Source: Companilactobacillus insicii | Lineage (GTDB): Bacteria; Bacillota; Bacilli; Lactobacillales; Lactobacillaceae | Direction: 5' to 3' | Assembly (NCBI RefSeq): GCF_003946015.1 | Contig: NZ_RHNU01000003.1 | Coordinates: forward strand, 1 to 64,000 | Length of the DNA stretch: 64,000 bases | In this document: one piece after another, positions 45,126 through 54,139 of the stretch | How the letters are laid out: each line of letters opens with the position of its first letter | Position numbering within the stretch: the first letter of the stretch is position 1 | Notes under the pieces: generated by a model | Told to the model about the DNA's origin: nothing | What the model saw: only the letters and a program-made list of their open reading frames with translations | The model's database searches: none | Position numbers and translations under genes: made by a program

Positions 45126-45465
45126 AATATAATAATCCTCATACTTATTTGTTTATACCTCTCTCAGAGTATCATCTACTAAGGATGTATTCAATGAAAA
45201 ATATTATATGTTATCACACAAATAATAGTCACTTTTTAATGTAAAAAAGTGCATAATTAAAACATATTCAGACAACGAATTATATACTTGGGACATATTA
45301 TTATTTGAGCCATTTTTTACTATCAAATTATTTGCAATTACATTTTTGGTTTATATTGAAACGATTCTCGGATTAAAATTACTGGATGTATGGGCATGTA
45401 AACATAGTGACGCGAACGGAAAAATCATTAGTCCTTATAAATAAAAAACATTAGAGGAAATTATT
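45126..45465. other. 340-bp divergent intergenic region, no gene supported
   Basis: AT-rich region between the NlpC gene and the antiporter gene, which are transcribed away from each other, so promoters for both must lie here. An open frame on the plus strand from about 45233 to 45443 has no ATG and no ribosome site and is not called as a gene. No clear hairpin or known riboswitch core was found. Confidence 0.6.
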
Positions 45466-47058
45466 ATGGAATCAGCAATATCATTAATTATTCTATTATT
45501 TGCGGTTGCAATCAGCATTATAGTCTCCAATATTATTCCTAAATTATCTGGAACATATATAAGTTTAATTCTAGGTATAATATTGGGCTTAATACCTTTT
45601 ACCGATAGTTCAGTACTAGCATTTAACGATAAAATTTTTATGTTATTAGTTATTGCTCCCCTTCTTTTCTTTGAAGGACAGGAAACTAAGACCTATATAG
45701 TAAGAAAAAAGTTAAAAAATATCTTTAGTACTGCCATATTTTTAGCAATTATCTCTGCCATTACTACGACATTAATATTACATTCAGTTATAGGATTATC
45801 AGCATCATTGGCACTAATAATTGTCACAATCAGTGTTCCAACGGATGCAACTGCAATGGGTTCCGTAAGTGATGGTTTAATAATCCCAGATCAAATAAAT
45901 ACCGTCTTAAAAATGGAATCTTTATTTAATGATGCAACCGGAATTGTTTTATTACAGGCCGCTTTAATCTGGTTCAATACTGGGCACTTAGCATTCAGTC
46001 AAAATATATCATCGTTCCTTATTTCGGCAGTTGGAGGAGTATTGTTTGGCGGTATAATGGCATTACTATTCATGATATTCAGACAATCACTAGTTAGAAC
46101 TAACTACAATTCGATAAATGCACAGAATTTACTATATTTAATGACGCCATTTATAATCTACCTTTTATCGGAAAAATTAGAAGTCTCAGGAATTATCGCT
46201 GTAGTTACTGCCGGATTAATTTTCAACAACGAAGCAAGACGTAGTAGATTTTCAGCGCCAAGACAATTCCACACCGGTGTTGAATTGTATAACTTTTTAA
46301 CGGAGATACTTAATAGTTTTGTGTTTGTAGTCTTAGGCATTAACTTGACACGTATTGCTAAACAACAACTGAACGGTGCAAAATTACCTTTTAACTGGTT
46401 TGTGATTGCAATATTAATTTACATCACATCATTATTAGTACGATTCATATATAGCAAACTGGTAAGTAAATTTTCAACCAAACAAAGTATTATCTTCGCA
46501 TTTGGTGGAGTACATGGATCTGTAACATTAGCAATGGCATTCTCAGTTATCGGTTCGAGTATTAGCAGTAATTCAAGAACTTTTAATTTCATTATTCTAA
46601 TTGAATCAACCGTGATAATTATGAGTATGCTGGTACCAACTTTATTATTCAAAATTCTTTTACCAAAAGACGAATTCGATAATGAATCAAAAGTAAAAAT
46701 TGATAACATTAGAAATAATATGGTCCAACTAGGAATTGAACATGTTCAAAATATGGATATAGACGAAGTCGTTAAACAGAGTGTCATATACGATTTGCGG
46801 GATCAAATAAAAAATAACAAAGTAAGCTCATTTCTTAAACAATGGAAATTTGCGGGATCTCAAGAAGCAATATTCACGCCCCATCAGAAACTTCAAGAAC
46901 GCAGAGCTTTAATGGAAGCTTTCACATGTGAGACCCAATATCTCTATGAAATTGCATTGAAACACGTAATTGATTCTAAGTATATATATGATTTAAATAG
47001 TGAAGTATTATTGTCAGAATCATTAGTGTTAGATCCAGAAAACAATTTAACCGAGTAA
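45466..47058 (+). CDS. sodium/proton antiporter, CPA1 family
   Basis: Membrane antiporter exchanging Na+ (or K+) for H+ for pH and salt balance. About 12 hydrophobic segments (residues 1-405); the conserved ND of the transport site is in ESLFNDATGIVLL (near residue 152), and APLLFFEGQE and FAFGGVHGSVTLAMAFS are family motifs. A cytoplasmic tail of about 115 residues follows. Length 530 aa is normal. AGAGGAA lies 8 nt before ATG. Single gene. Confidence 0.9.
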   Translation: MESAISLIILLFAVAISIIVSNIIPKLSGTYISLILGIILGLIPFTDSSVLAFNDKIFMLLVIAPLLFFEGQETKTYIVRKKLKNIFSTAIFLAIISAITTTLILHSVIGLSASLALIIVTISVPTDATAMGSVSDGLIIPDQINTVLKMESLFNDATGIVLLQAALIWFNTGHLAFSQNISSFLISAVGGVLFGGIMALLFMIFRQSLVRTNYNSINAQNLLYLMTPFIIYLLSEKLEVSGIIAVVTAGLIFNNEARRSRFSAPRQFHTGVELYNFLTEILNSFVFVVLGINLTRIAKQQLNGAKLPFNWFVIAILIYITSLLVRFIYSKLVSKFSTKQSIIFAFGGVHGSVTLAMAFSVIGSSISSNSRTFNFIILIESTVIIMSMLVPTLLFKILLPKDEFDNESKVKIDNIRNNMVQLGIEHVQNMDIDEVVKQSVIYDLRDQIKNNKVSSFLKQWKFAGSQEAIFTPHQKLQERRALMEAFTCETQYLYEIALKHVIDSKYIYDLNSEVLLSESLVLDPENNLTE

Positions 47059-47072
47059 GAGGTGTTTTTTCT

Positions 47073-47723
47073 CTAATATTTAATCCAATCACTGACCTGT
47101 TTATCGGCACGATCAACTTTGTTACCATCCACTACCAAGGCTGGGGCAAAGGTATTATTAACCGCTCCTTGTTGTCCAAGAATTTCTTTAATTACTTGAA
47201 CACTATCACCCTGACCATATCCTCCTTCAGTCATGAAGGGGGATATTTTTTTATCAGACAATTTATTTCCATAAGTATTCAAAAAGGAGTTCATTGGATG
47301 TGATAACGTCATTGCCCAAATTTGATATCCAAGATAAATTGTTTGATATTGATCAAGACTTGGTAATTGCATATTTAGTTCTGGATAAGCCTGATTCTCT
47401 CTTTCAAAATTAGCTCTTGCTAACGTTCTTGGATAATTACTCGAATAAGGCTTTTTCACAGTGATTTCCAAAACATCGGCATTAGTTTCTTTTTCAATTT
47501 TACTAGCCAATAATTCAGTACTACCTGATCTTGAGAAATAAATAATAATACTTTTAGCAGAATCTGTTAACTTGCAAATAGGTTGATTATTTTTATTAGT
47601 ATCCATTCCATCAGATGGAGTTCCTGCACCGTTAGCCCACTCAATACCAGTTTTTCCTAATTGATAAGCCATTATTTTTTGATCATCAATCGTTTCATTT
47701 TGTAATCTTTTGTTCAATTTCAT
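47073..47723 (-). CDS. flavodoxin-family protein
   Basis: FMN-binding redox protein of the flavodoxin fold (Flavodoxin_4-like). The FMN phosphate loop is IIIYFSRSGSTELLASKI (near residue 60), with YLGYQIWAMTLSHPMNSFL as the flavin-contact loop. An N-terminal extension of about 55 residues precedes the fold. The start is uncertain: GGAGG is only 2 nt from this ATG and 8 nt from an in-frame TTG 6 nt downstream. Its role as electron carrier or quinone-type reductase is open. Separated by a terminator from the AKR unit upstream. Confidence 0.82.
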   Translation of the reverse strand: MKLNKRLQNETIDDQKIMAYQLGKTGIEWANGAGTPSDGMDTNKNNQPICKLTDSAKSIIIYFSRSGSTELLASKIEKETNADVLEITVKKPYSSNYPRTLARANFERENQAYPELNMQLPSLDQYQTIYLGYQIWAMTLSHPMNSFLNTYGNKLSDKKISPFMTEGGYGQGDSVQVIKEILGQQGAVNNTFAPALVVDGNKVDRADKQVSDWIKY

Positions 47724-47747
47724 ATCCTCCAAAAATCAAATATCAAT

Positions 47748-47803
47748 GAAAACAAAAAAGTCTAGTTACTTTAAATGAAAATAAATCTCCCACGTAACTA
47801 GAC
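47748..47803 (-). terminator. terminator of the AKR unit
   Basis: 10-bp perfect stem GTCTAGTTAC/GTAACTAGAC (47760-47769 with 47794-47803) followed on the minus strand by TTTTTTG. It lies 37 nt past the broken SDR gene. Confidence 0.85.
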
Positions 47804-47839
47804 AATTTTAATTGTTTTGTTCAAATATAGTTCTGTTCC

Positions 47840-48487
47840 TTAATATACAGGTCTAGTCTCACCTTGTGTTGCGGCATCGGCGATACCAACTGAATCATCC
47901 TTCAAGTATTCTGGATCAGCAATGATTTTTACGATCACATCAGCCATACTTTGACGAGATCCTGAAACACCAACATATTGTTCACTCTTGTATGTGATAT
48001 CATACTTAACTTCATCACGATCATTCAACCATGGAAATCGTAGTGTCGTTTATGGCAATCCAGATTCTGCAAGTAGTTTGTCAGCATTAATTGCAGCATC
48101 CAATCCACTCTTGACCATGCTGTAATTCCAACGACCAAACTCACCAGGAACTTCGTTATACAAACCTAACAGGCTTGATTCAATGACACGTTCAACCTTA
48201 TTTTCTTTCATAGCTTTGATAACATTCTTAGTCATAGTATTGTTAGCATCGTGGTCAACAAAAGAAATATAGACAATATCTTGACCCTCCATCGCTTTAT
48301 TAACTGTTTCAAAATCTTTGACATCACCATCAACCAAAGTAACGTTCTTATTAGAACTTAATTCAGCCAGACGATTACTATTACGTAATAATAATGTTAA
48401 TTCAACATCTGATTGTTCCTTCAAAATACGATCTTCAACGATTCTTGCAATTTGTCCATTTGCGCCTAATACTAATACTTTTTTCAT
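47840..48487 (-). pseudogene. NAD(P)-binding Rossmann (NmrA/SDR-like) gene with in-frame stop
   Basis: Reads MKKVLVLGANGQIARIVED as a Rossmann N-terminus. Codon 146 (48052-48050) is TAA, but the same frame continues for 69 codons with TTLRFPWLNDRDEVKYDIT and an ordinary end. In the intact paralogues at 51613 and 58741 the matching position is Tyr or Ser before T.IRP.W, so one base change TAT/TAC to TAA explains the break. The halves together equal a normal 215-aa protein. It follows the AKR gene by 14 nt with GGAGAG 6 nt before ATG. A recent nonsense mutation, or a sequencing error. Confidence 0.88.
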
Positions 48488-48501
48488 TTTTATCTCTCCA
48501 A

Positions 48502-49359
48502 TTATTTTAGTTTAGCTAAACTTGTTCCAAATATTTGTTCAATTGTTACAGGATCACGGTGATCGAAGAATTGACTTTCTCCCTTATCAAGGCCATTCAT
48601 AACCTTCATTTCATCATCTGTTAATTTGAAATCAAAGACATCGATATTTTCTTCCATACGATTTTTGTGTACTGACTTAGGAATAACGGTGATACCTCGT
48701 TGGAGTAGCCATCTTAGGATAACTTGACCATTTGATTTATTGTATTTATCTGCGATTCCTTTAATAGTTTTATTTGCAAAGATGTCATGCTTACCTTCAG
48801 CGAATGGCGCCCATGCTTCAACACGAATATCTTCTCCTTGATTGAAATTAACTTCAGAATTCTGTTGATACCAAGGGTTAACTTCAATTTGGTTAAGTAC
48901 AGGCTTGATTTCATTTGATAATTCTAAGTTCTTTAATTGATCAGCGTAGAAATTAGAAACACCAATGGCATGAATCTTACCAGCTTTATAAGCATCTTCC
49001 AAAGCACGCCATGCACCTGAAACATCCCCATATGGTTGATGTAATAAATATAAATCTAGATAATCAACCCCAAGATTGTCTAATGATGTTTCAATAGCCT
49101 TTTGTGCTCTCTCAAAATTGGCATCTGAAACCCAGAGCTTAGATGTAATGAAGAGTTCTTTACGATCAACTCCACTGCGCTTGATAGCACGACCAACGGC
49201 TGTTTCATTTTGATAAGCTGCAGCTGTATCGATTAAACGATACCCAGATGAAATTGCATCAACAACTGCTTGTTCACATTGTTCTAAGTCTGTTACTTGA
49301 AATACTCCGAATCCTAACTGTGGCATTTCAACTCCATTATTTAATTTAACTGTTTCCAT
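48502..49359 (-). CDS. aldo/keto reductase
   Basis: NADPH-dependent reductase of carbonyl compounds, (beta/alpha)8 barrel of 285 aa. The catalytic tetrad is seen as Asp and Tyr in LIDTAAAYQNE (near residue 47), Lys in FITSKLWVSD, and His in LYLLHQPYGD. C-terminal VIPKSVHKNRMEENIDVFDF binds the NADPH phosphate. AGAGGT lies 7 nt before ATG. It heads a two-gene unit with the broken SDR gene and is divergent from a LysR regulator gene, which may control it. Similar to YvgN/2,5-diketogluconate reductases; substrate unknown. Confidence 0.92.
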   Translation of the reverse strand: METVKLNNGVEMPQLGFGVFQVTDLEQCEQAVVDAISSGYRLIDTAAAYQNETAVGRAIKRSGVDRKELFITSKLWVSDANFERAQKAIETSLDNLGVDYLDLYLLHQPYGDVSGAWRALEDAYKAGKIHAIGVSNFYADQLKNLELSNEIKPVLNQIEVNPWYQQNSEVNFNQGEDIRVEAWAPFAEGKHDIFANKTIKGIADKYNKSNGQVILRWLLQRGITVIPKSVHKNRMEENIDVFDFKLTDDEMKVMNGLDKGESQFFDHRDPVTIEQIFGTSLAKLK

Positions 49360-49433
49360 ATTACTTACCTCTTTATTTAATTCATGAGTTCATTATATGT
49401 TCACATTGGGAGCTTGAAAATTACCAGATAAAC

Positions 49434-49461
49434 ATGCTACCATACGCTTGACGTATAGCAT
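49434..49461. promoter_or_regulatory. inverted repeat in AKR/lysR divergent region (LysR operator candidate)
   Basis: ATGCTA-CC-ATACG, then CTTGA, then CGTATAGCAT: the right arm is the complement of the left but for two inserted bases. It lies just upstream of the lysR start and about 75 bp before the AKR gene, the usual place for a LysR box. Confidence 0.55.
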
Positions 49462-49478
49462 TTTAATGAGGTGATTTT

Positions 49479-50342
49479 TTGATAGATAACTATTTACTTG
49501 AGGAACTGGTTACTTTTAACAAATATGGAACACTTGCAGCCACAGCTGAAAAACTAATGGTAACTCAACCTACTATTACTAGAGGTATGCAGAAACTAGA
49601 AGATGAATTAGATGTTAAAATATTTGATCGCCAGCCTAATCATGTAGCTCTGACAAAAACTGGTATTTTGGCGGCTAAAGAAGCACAAAAAGTTCTTGAT
49701 CAAAATAAAAGCTTCATTGATACAGTTCAAAAATATGAAGCGAGTCACACTACGATAAGGATTGGATCAATAGCACCCGGACCTATTATATTGTTGAAGT
49801 CTTTGAGTAATGTTGATGATAATGTTGTAATAAATGATTCTCTATTACAAACAGATTCAGTTATATCTAGTATAGAGGATCGTAGTTTTGCCATGATTAT
49901 TACCAATCAAGAGATTATGACAGATTCGATTGAATCCCGATTCATTGGCAGTGAAAAATTATCAGTAAACTTAGACAAGTTCACCTACCTTGCCAACAAG
50001 ACCTCGGTTACATTTGAAGAACTAAAAGGAATGAGTTTTGTCGTTGTCAATGATATCGGCATTTGGAAAAAAATTGTTCAAGACAATATTCCTGATGCTA
50101 GATTCATGTATCAAGAACAATTTGATGCTTTTACCGAAATAACTCAGTATTCTAACTTTCCATATTTCAGTACAAATGTCTCAGGTAAAGATAGCCATCA
50201 TCTTCCAAATAATGACGATGATCGAATCAGAATTCCCATCAGTGACGATGCTGCTACGATAGACTTCTACGCTACTTATTTGAAGAATCAAAAGTCTAAA
50301 GTAAATCCTTTAATTAAGCTCATGTCACAAGCTTGGAACTAA
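49479..50342 (+). CDS. LysR-family transcriptional regulator
   Basis: DNA-binding regulator with N-terminal winged helix (about residues 1-60: FNKYGTLAATAEKLMVTQPTITRGMQKLEDEL, quoted here in part as the recognition region) and an effector-binding domain of about 200 residues. TTG start, with GAGG 7 nt upstream. Divergent from the AKR-SDR unit and therefore its likely controller. Effector unknown. Confidence 0.9.
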   Translation: MIDNYLLEELVTFNKYGTLAATAEKLMVTQPTITRGMQKLEDELDVKIFDRQPNHVALTKTGILAAKEAQKVLDQNKSFIDTVQKYEASHTTIRIGSIAPGPIILLKSLSNVDDNVVINDSLLQTDSVISSIEDRSFAMIITNQEIMTDSIESRFIGSEKLSVNLDKFTYLANKTSVTFEELKGMSFVVVNDIGIWKKIVQDNIPDARFMYQEQFDAFTEITQYSNFPYFSTNVSGKDSHHLPNNDDDRIRIPISDDAATIDFYATYLKNQKSKVNPLIKLMSQAWN

Positions 50343-50359
50343 AAACAATCGCTTCAAAA

Positions 50360-50397
50360 AAAACAGAATTCCTCTGATTATGAGGAATTCTGTTTTT
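50360..50397. terminator. bidirectional terminator
   Basis: Stem AACAGAATTCCTC/GAGGAATTCTGTT with A and T runs on either side, between the convergent lysR and dus genes. Confidence 0.9.
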
Positions 50398-50408
50398 CAC
50401 ATTATATA

Positions 50409-51407
50409 TTATTTCAAATACTTATCTTTTTCAGCCAAAATCTTACGTACATCGTCAGTAGACTTAGTATCCATCATCGCATTTCTCAAATCAGTTGCTC
50501 CCAATTCTGGACGAGCATAAATTTTGAAGAACCGCTTCAAGGATGGAAAACGTGGTACATCATAATGAGTTGAAAAATCATCAAAGAGATTTAATTGCAT
50601 TTGTAGTAAAGCTAATAATTCATCTAATGAATGTTTTTTAGGTTCTTTTTCAAAAGCAAACGGATTGGCAAAGACTCCTCGACCAATCATAATCCCATCC
50701 AATCCAGGGTGTTCCTTATATAGTTTCATGCCCGCTTGGTAATCCGGAATATCACCATTGATCTGAATCAAAGTCTGTGGTGCAATTTCATCTCGCATTT
50801 TAATTATGTCATCAATAAATTCCAGATGAGCAGGCACCTTACTCATTTCCATTTTTGTACGTAAGTGAATTGTTAAAACATCAACATTTTGGTGCAGTAA
50901 AAATGGAATCCAATCTTCGAATTCTTCCGGCTTACTATAGCCAAGTCGTGTCTTAGCACTGACGGCTAAGCCTGAGGTTTTTGCGGCAGCAATCACATCC
51001 TGAGCCCATTCATGATTACGTATCAAATCACTACCACCGTGATTTTTAATAACAGTACCATCAGGACATCCCATATTGATATCAATAGCTTGAAAACCTT
51101 GTTCTGCTAAATAAACAGCTGCAGTTTCAAAATCAGTCGCTTCATTTCCCCAAAGTTGCACAACTGGACGATTTTTTTCTCTTGAATCCATATAAAGTCT
51201 TCCGTGAACAGGAAACTTTGTATTAGGATCAGTGATGGCTTTAGCGTAAACAAATTCACTAAAAAAAGTGTCCGGCGCACATGCTTGGGTGATTACTTGA
51301 CGAAAAACTGTATTGCTAACAGCTTCCATCGGAGCCATTGTAAAGAACGGACGATGTTCTTCTTTTGCTTGATTTGAAATTTTTGACCAAAATGCTGATT
51401 CTGTCAA
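50409..51407 (-). CDS. tRNA-dihydrouridine synthase
   Basis: Flavoenzyme that reduces uridines in the D-loop of tRNA. FMN-binding TIM barrel begins FFTMAPMEAVSNTVFR (near residue 21); the catalytic Cys is in IDINMGCPDGTVIKNHGGSDL (Cys near 110, shown within 20 residues); ING and IGRGVFANPF mark the phosphate site. The length of 332 aa is normal. TTG start with AGAGGT 8 nt upstream. Single gene. Bacilli often have more than one Dus; the subtype is not assigned. Confidence 0.9.
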   Translation of the reverse strand: MTESAFWSKISNQAKEEHRPFFTMAPMEAVSNTVFRQVITQACAPDTFFSEFVYAKAITDPNTKFPVHGRLYMDSREKNRPVVQLWGNEATDFETAAVYLAEQGFQAIDINMGCPDGTVIKNHGGSDLIRNHEWAQDVIAAAKTSGLAVSAKTRLGYSKPEEFEDWIPFLLHQNVDVLTIHLRTKMEMSKVPAHLEFIDDIIKMRDEIAPQTLIQINGDIPDYQAGMKLYKEHPGLDGIMIGRGVFANPFAFEKEPKKHSLDELLALLQMQLNLFDDFSTHYDVPRFPSLKRFFKIYARPELGATDLRNAMMDTKSTDDVRKILAEKDKYLK

Positions 51408-51551
51408 ACTAGTTTACCTCTTTAGTTATTAATTATTTTCTATCATTAATATATTACTAGTTTGCTTTCGAAGAATCTAATATTTAAATTTGAAACCAAT
51501 CATACATACTAACCAAATTTAAAAACTAATAGAAAATTTATTAAAAATGTA

Positions 51552-51582
51552 TTGCCTTAAAGTAAGGTTCAAGGTTTATGAT
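51552..51582 (+). promoter_or_regulatory. MerR-type promoter A (19-bp spacer) for SDR gene
   Basis: TTGCCT (51552-51557), a 19-bp spacer, TATGAT (51577-51582). The spacer TAAAG...CAAGGTT has dyad symmetry (CCTTAAA/TTCAAGG). Spacers of 19 bp with a central dyad are the signature of promoters activated by MerR proteins. Two further copies occur at 59378-59408 and 59443-59473. Confidence 0.7.
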
Positions 51583-51612
51583 AACCATACAAATTAAACA
51601 AGAAGGTAAATA

Positions 51613-52218
51613 ATGATGACAAACGTATTAATTATCGGAGCCACAGGTTCCGTTGGCCAAACAACTCGCAATTACTTTTTAGACAACACAAATGACAATC
51701 TAACTCTAATGTCACGTCATCCACAAAGATTGAATATCGATGATACCCGTGAAAAAGTTATCCAAGGTGATGTTACTGATCAAACAATTATGAGTGAAGC
51801 ACTTAAAGGACAAGACGTTGTCTTCGCTACACTTAGTGGTAATCTAGCAAAAATGGCTGATAGTATTGTGAAGGCTATGGACAAATCAGATGTTAAACGT
51901 CTCCTATTCATTACTTCAATGGGTATCTATAATGAAATTCCTGCATCCATTGGTGCCGGTGGTAACCTCTCATCTAATCCAATGTTACAAACATATCGTA
52001 ATGCAGCTGATATCATTGAAGCATCTGATTTGAATTATACGGTGATCCGTCCAGGATGGTTCGATAATAGTAACGATATAGACTACGAGATCACACATAA
52101 AGGTGAACCATTCGGTGGACACGACGTCTCAATTAAAAGCATCGCCAATTTAGTAGTTAGATTAGCCCATGATTCCAAACTTGGTTCACGTGATAGTTTA
52201 GGAATTAATAGAAAATAA
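51613..52218 (+). CDS. NAD(P)-binding Rossmann protein (NmrA/SDR-like)
   Basis: Atypical short-chain dehydrogenase of 201 aa. Rossmann motif IIGATGSVGQTTRN (residues 7-20), NAD-contact segment GQDVVFATLSG, SSMGIYNE-like FITSMGIYNEIP, and YTVIRPGWFDN. These proteins, related to YwnB/HSCARG, bind NAD(P)H; the substrate is unknown. AGAAGGT lies 5-8 nt before the two possible ATGs. It is a single gene behind a MerR-type promoter and has three relatives in the window. Confidence 0.87.
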   Translation: MMTNVLIIGATGSVGQTTRNYFLDNTNDNLTLMSRHPQRLNIDDTREKVIQGDVTDQTIMSEALKGQDVVFATLSGNLAKMADSIVKAMDKSDVKRLLFITSMGIYNEIPASIGAGGNLSSNPMLQTYRNAADIIEASDLNYTVIRPGWFDNSNDIDYEITHKGEPFGGHDVSIKSIANLVVRLAHDSKLGSRDSLGINRK

Positions 52219-52253
52219 TAGTTGAAGATAAACAAAGAATGAAAAATACAATG

Positions 52254-52293
52254 GACATTGGCAAAATTATATATTCTGCCAATGTCTTTTTTT
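52254..52293 (+). terminator. rho-independent terminator
   Basis: 10-bp stem GACATTGGCA/TGCCAATGTC (52254-52263 with 52277-52286) followed by TTTTTTT. Confidence 0.92.
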
Positions 52294-52376
52294 CTAAAAA
52301 TATTTATAATTCATTGGAAAAAATCATTAACTAAGTTAAACTCTTTAGTTAGAAAAAACAAAAGAGGGTTTTATTT

Positions 52377-53549
52377 ATGAGTAAGTTCTCAGTTTTAATA
52401 ACACTTTTCGCCGCCTTGGCGACTCCACTAATAATGGCACGTTTTCGAATCACCAGAATTCCCGGAACAGTTGCTGAGATAATCATGGGCATTATTATCG
52501 GTAAAACAGGATTAAATATTATTCAACCAAGTTCCACATTAACCTACTTAGCCAATCTAGGTGTTATCATGTTGATTTTCCTAGGTGGAATGGAAATAGA
52601 TTTTTCACTATTTGAAAAAAAGCCAAAAGGATCTGAAAAATCTCCTCTAGGTTTAGCATTCGGTAGTTTCATATCAGTTTTAATCATGTCAATAATTTTA
52701 AGTGTGGCCTTGTATTACACTGGTCTCTTTAACAACATTATTTTAGCAACCATCTTAGTCAGCACAATTGCCCTAGGCGTCATCATATCGTTGCTTACAG
52801 AAGTTGGACTACTAGATAACGAATACGGTCAAACCATGTTGCTGATTTCAGCAATGGGAGAATTTATCCCCTTAGTTGCTTTGACAATTTATTCCGCTGT
52901 TCAACAACGAAATTACTTTTCAGCCTTCCTTTTACCAGTCATCTTCATTGCTGCCATTGCTCTATTGAGACGATTCAAGCCCATTTACGTCTTCTTCGAC
53001 AACATAGACAAAACAACAACTCAACTAGATATTCGTTTAGCTTTCTTCCTAATATTCACACTAGTAACTGTAGCCGAACAAATTGGCGCTGAAAGTATCC
53101 TAGGTGCTTTCTTGGCAGGTGTAGTTATGAAATTGCTCAATCCCAAAAAAGATACTCAAGAAAAGCTTAGTTCAATGGCATATGGTTTCTTTGTACCAAT
53201 TTTCTTTATAGTTACTGGAGTAAATCTAAATCTCAGAACTATGCTTAAAGATTACAATGCCCTATTATTGATTCCAATATTCTTTGTTGCTTTTATATTA
53301 GCCAAATCAATTATTTATTTTGTTTTGAAACACAAGTTTGGCAGAAAATATTCGTTTGGTGCTTCAATTCTTATGTCAACGACCATTACTCTAGTCCTTC
53401 CTATCTTACAAGTTGGTCAAAATCTTAAAATTATTAATGAAGCACAAAATGGCGCCATCACATTGGCAGCTATTATTACATGTATCGTTTGTCCAATAAT
53501 ATTCAATAAAATATTGAGTTCTGACGAACCAGAAATTCAGGAAAATTAA
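52377..53549 (+). CDS. cation/proton antiporter, CPA2 family
   Basis: Membrane antiporter of 390 aa with about 12-13 helices. ITRIPGTVAEIIMGIIIGKTGL, quoted in part, and FLGGMEIDF are N-terminal family motifs; AEQIGAESILGAFLAGVVM is the conserved core helix. No RCK/TrkA domain follows, unlike Kef proteins. GAGGG lies 8 nt before ATG. Probably Na+ or K+/H+ exchange; the ion is not predictable. Confidence 0.88.
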   Translation: MSKFSVLITLFAALATPLIMARFRITRIPGTVAEIIMGIIIGKTGLNIIQPSSTLTYLANLGVIMLIFLGGMEIDFSLFEKKPKGSEKSPLGLAFGSFISVLIMSIILSVALYYTGLFNNIILATILVSTIALGVIISLLTEVGLLDNEYGQTMLLISAMGEFIPLVALTIYSAVQQRNYFSAFLLPVIFIAAIALLRRFKPIYVFFDNIDKTTTQLDIRLAFFLIFTLVTVAEQIGAESILGAFLAGVVMKLLNPKKDTQEKLSSMAYGFFVPIFFIVTGVNLNLRTMLKDYNALLLIPIFFVAFILAKSIIYFVLKHKFGRKYSFGASILMSTTITLVLPILQVGQNLKIINEAQNGAITLAAIITCIVCPIIFNKILSSDEPEIQEN

Positions 53550-53567
53550 AGACTTCAATTGAAGTCT
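53550..53567. promoter_or_regulatory. perfect 18-bp palindrome before the toxin-antitoxin genes
   Basis: AGACTTCAA and TTGAAGTCT adjoin exactly, 36 bp before the antitoxin start and with TATTAT at 53577-53582 as a likely -10. This is the expected place for the operator of a ribbon-helix-helix antitoxin; no T-run follows, so it is a poor terminator. Confidence 0.6.
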
Positions 53568-53602
53568 AAACCATGATATTATGTACTTGGAGGTGAATTG
53601 AT

Positions 53603-53821
53603 ATGACTGTTACATCATTAAGATTTAAAGACGATCAATATAAACAGGTTAAAGACTTAGCAAAATTCTACGGTATCTCGGTAACCGAATTTATGAGACA
53701 AACCGTACTTGAAAAGATCAACGATGAAAACGATTATCAAGATGCTATGAGGAACCTTAAAGAAAGTCATGGCGAAACCGTTAAGCGTACGGAAATACTT
53801 AAAAGATTGAATCTAAATTGA
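53603..53821 (+). CDS. RelB/DUF6290-like antitoxin
   Basis: 72-aa protein: N-terminal ribbon-helix-helix (SLRFKDDQYKQVKDLAKFYG, residues 5-24; then SVTEFMRQTVLEKI) for DNA binding, and a charged C-terminal tail expected to wrap the toxin. GGAGG lies 9 nt before ATG. Its stop overlaps the start of the RelE-like gene by 4 nt, as in type II toxin-antitoxin pairs. It should repress its own promoter through the palindrome at 53550. Confidence 0.87.
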   Translation: MTVTSLRFKDDQYKQVKDLAKFYGISVTEFMRQTVLEKINDENDYQDAMRNLKESHGETVKRTEILKRLNLN

Positions 53822-54090
53822 ATACATATACTTGGGAATTCGCCAAAAAAGCTGATAAGGAATTCAGCAAACTAGACAAGCAAATTCAAATTAGAATTAT
53901 AAAATGGCTAGACATGCATATTGAAGCTTCTAACAATCCTCGTGCCTGGGGAAAAGCATTGGAAGGCGACTTAGGAACGCTTTGGAGATATCGTATTGGA
54001 AAATATCGATTAATAGCGGATATACACGATGATAAATTCGTAGTTGTAATTCTAAAATCCTCTAAAAGAAATGATATTTATAAAAATTAA
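53818..54090 (+). CDS. RelE/ParE-family toxin
   Basis: 90-aa basic protein of the RelE superfamily: TWEFAKKADKEFSKLDKQIQ at the N-terminus, WGKALEGDLGTLWRYRIGKYRLIADI in the core, and VVVILKSSKRNDIYKN at the end. RelE members cut mRNA on the ribosome; the Arg and Lys of RYRIGKYR and the C-terminal Lys/Arg are the likely active residues. TTG start overlapping the antitoxin stop (TTGA), without its own strong ribosome site, so toxin synthesis depends on antitoxin translation. Confidence 0.88.
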   Translation: MNTYTWEFAKKADKEFSKLDKQIQIRIIKWLDMHIEASNNPRAWGKALEGDLGTLWRYRIGKYRLIADIHDDKFVVVILKSSKRNDIYKN

Positions 54091-54133
54091 AAATAAGGTA
54101 GAAACCATCTAAAAATGATTTCTACCTTATTTT
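54090..54133. terminator. bidirectional terminator
   Basis: Perfect 15-bp stem (54090-54104 with 54119-54133) with A and T runs, between the convergent toxin and fRMsr genes. Confidence 0.9.
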
Positions 54134-54139
54134 TTAATT

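Noticed and set aside
45233-45443. Open plus-strand frame with plausible hydrophobic stretch (ITFLVYIETILGLKLLDVWA)
   Set aside because: No ATG or GTG start, no ribosome site before the only TTG, and located in a divergent promoter region; most likely chance or an old remnant.
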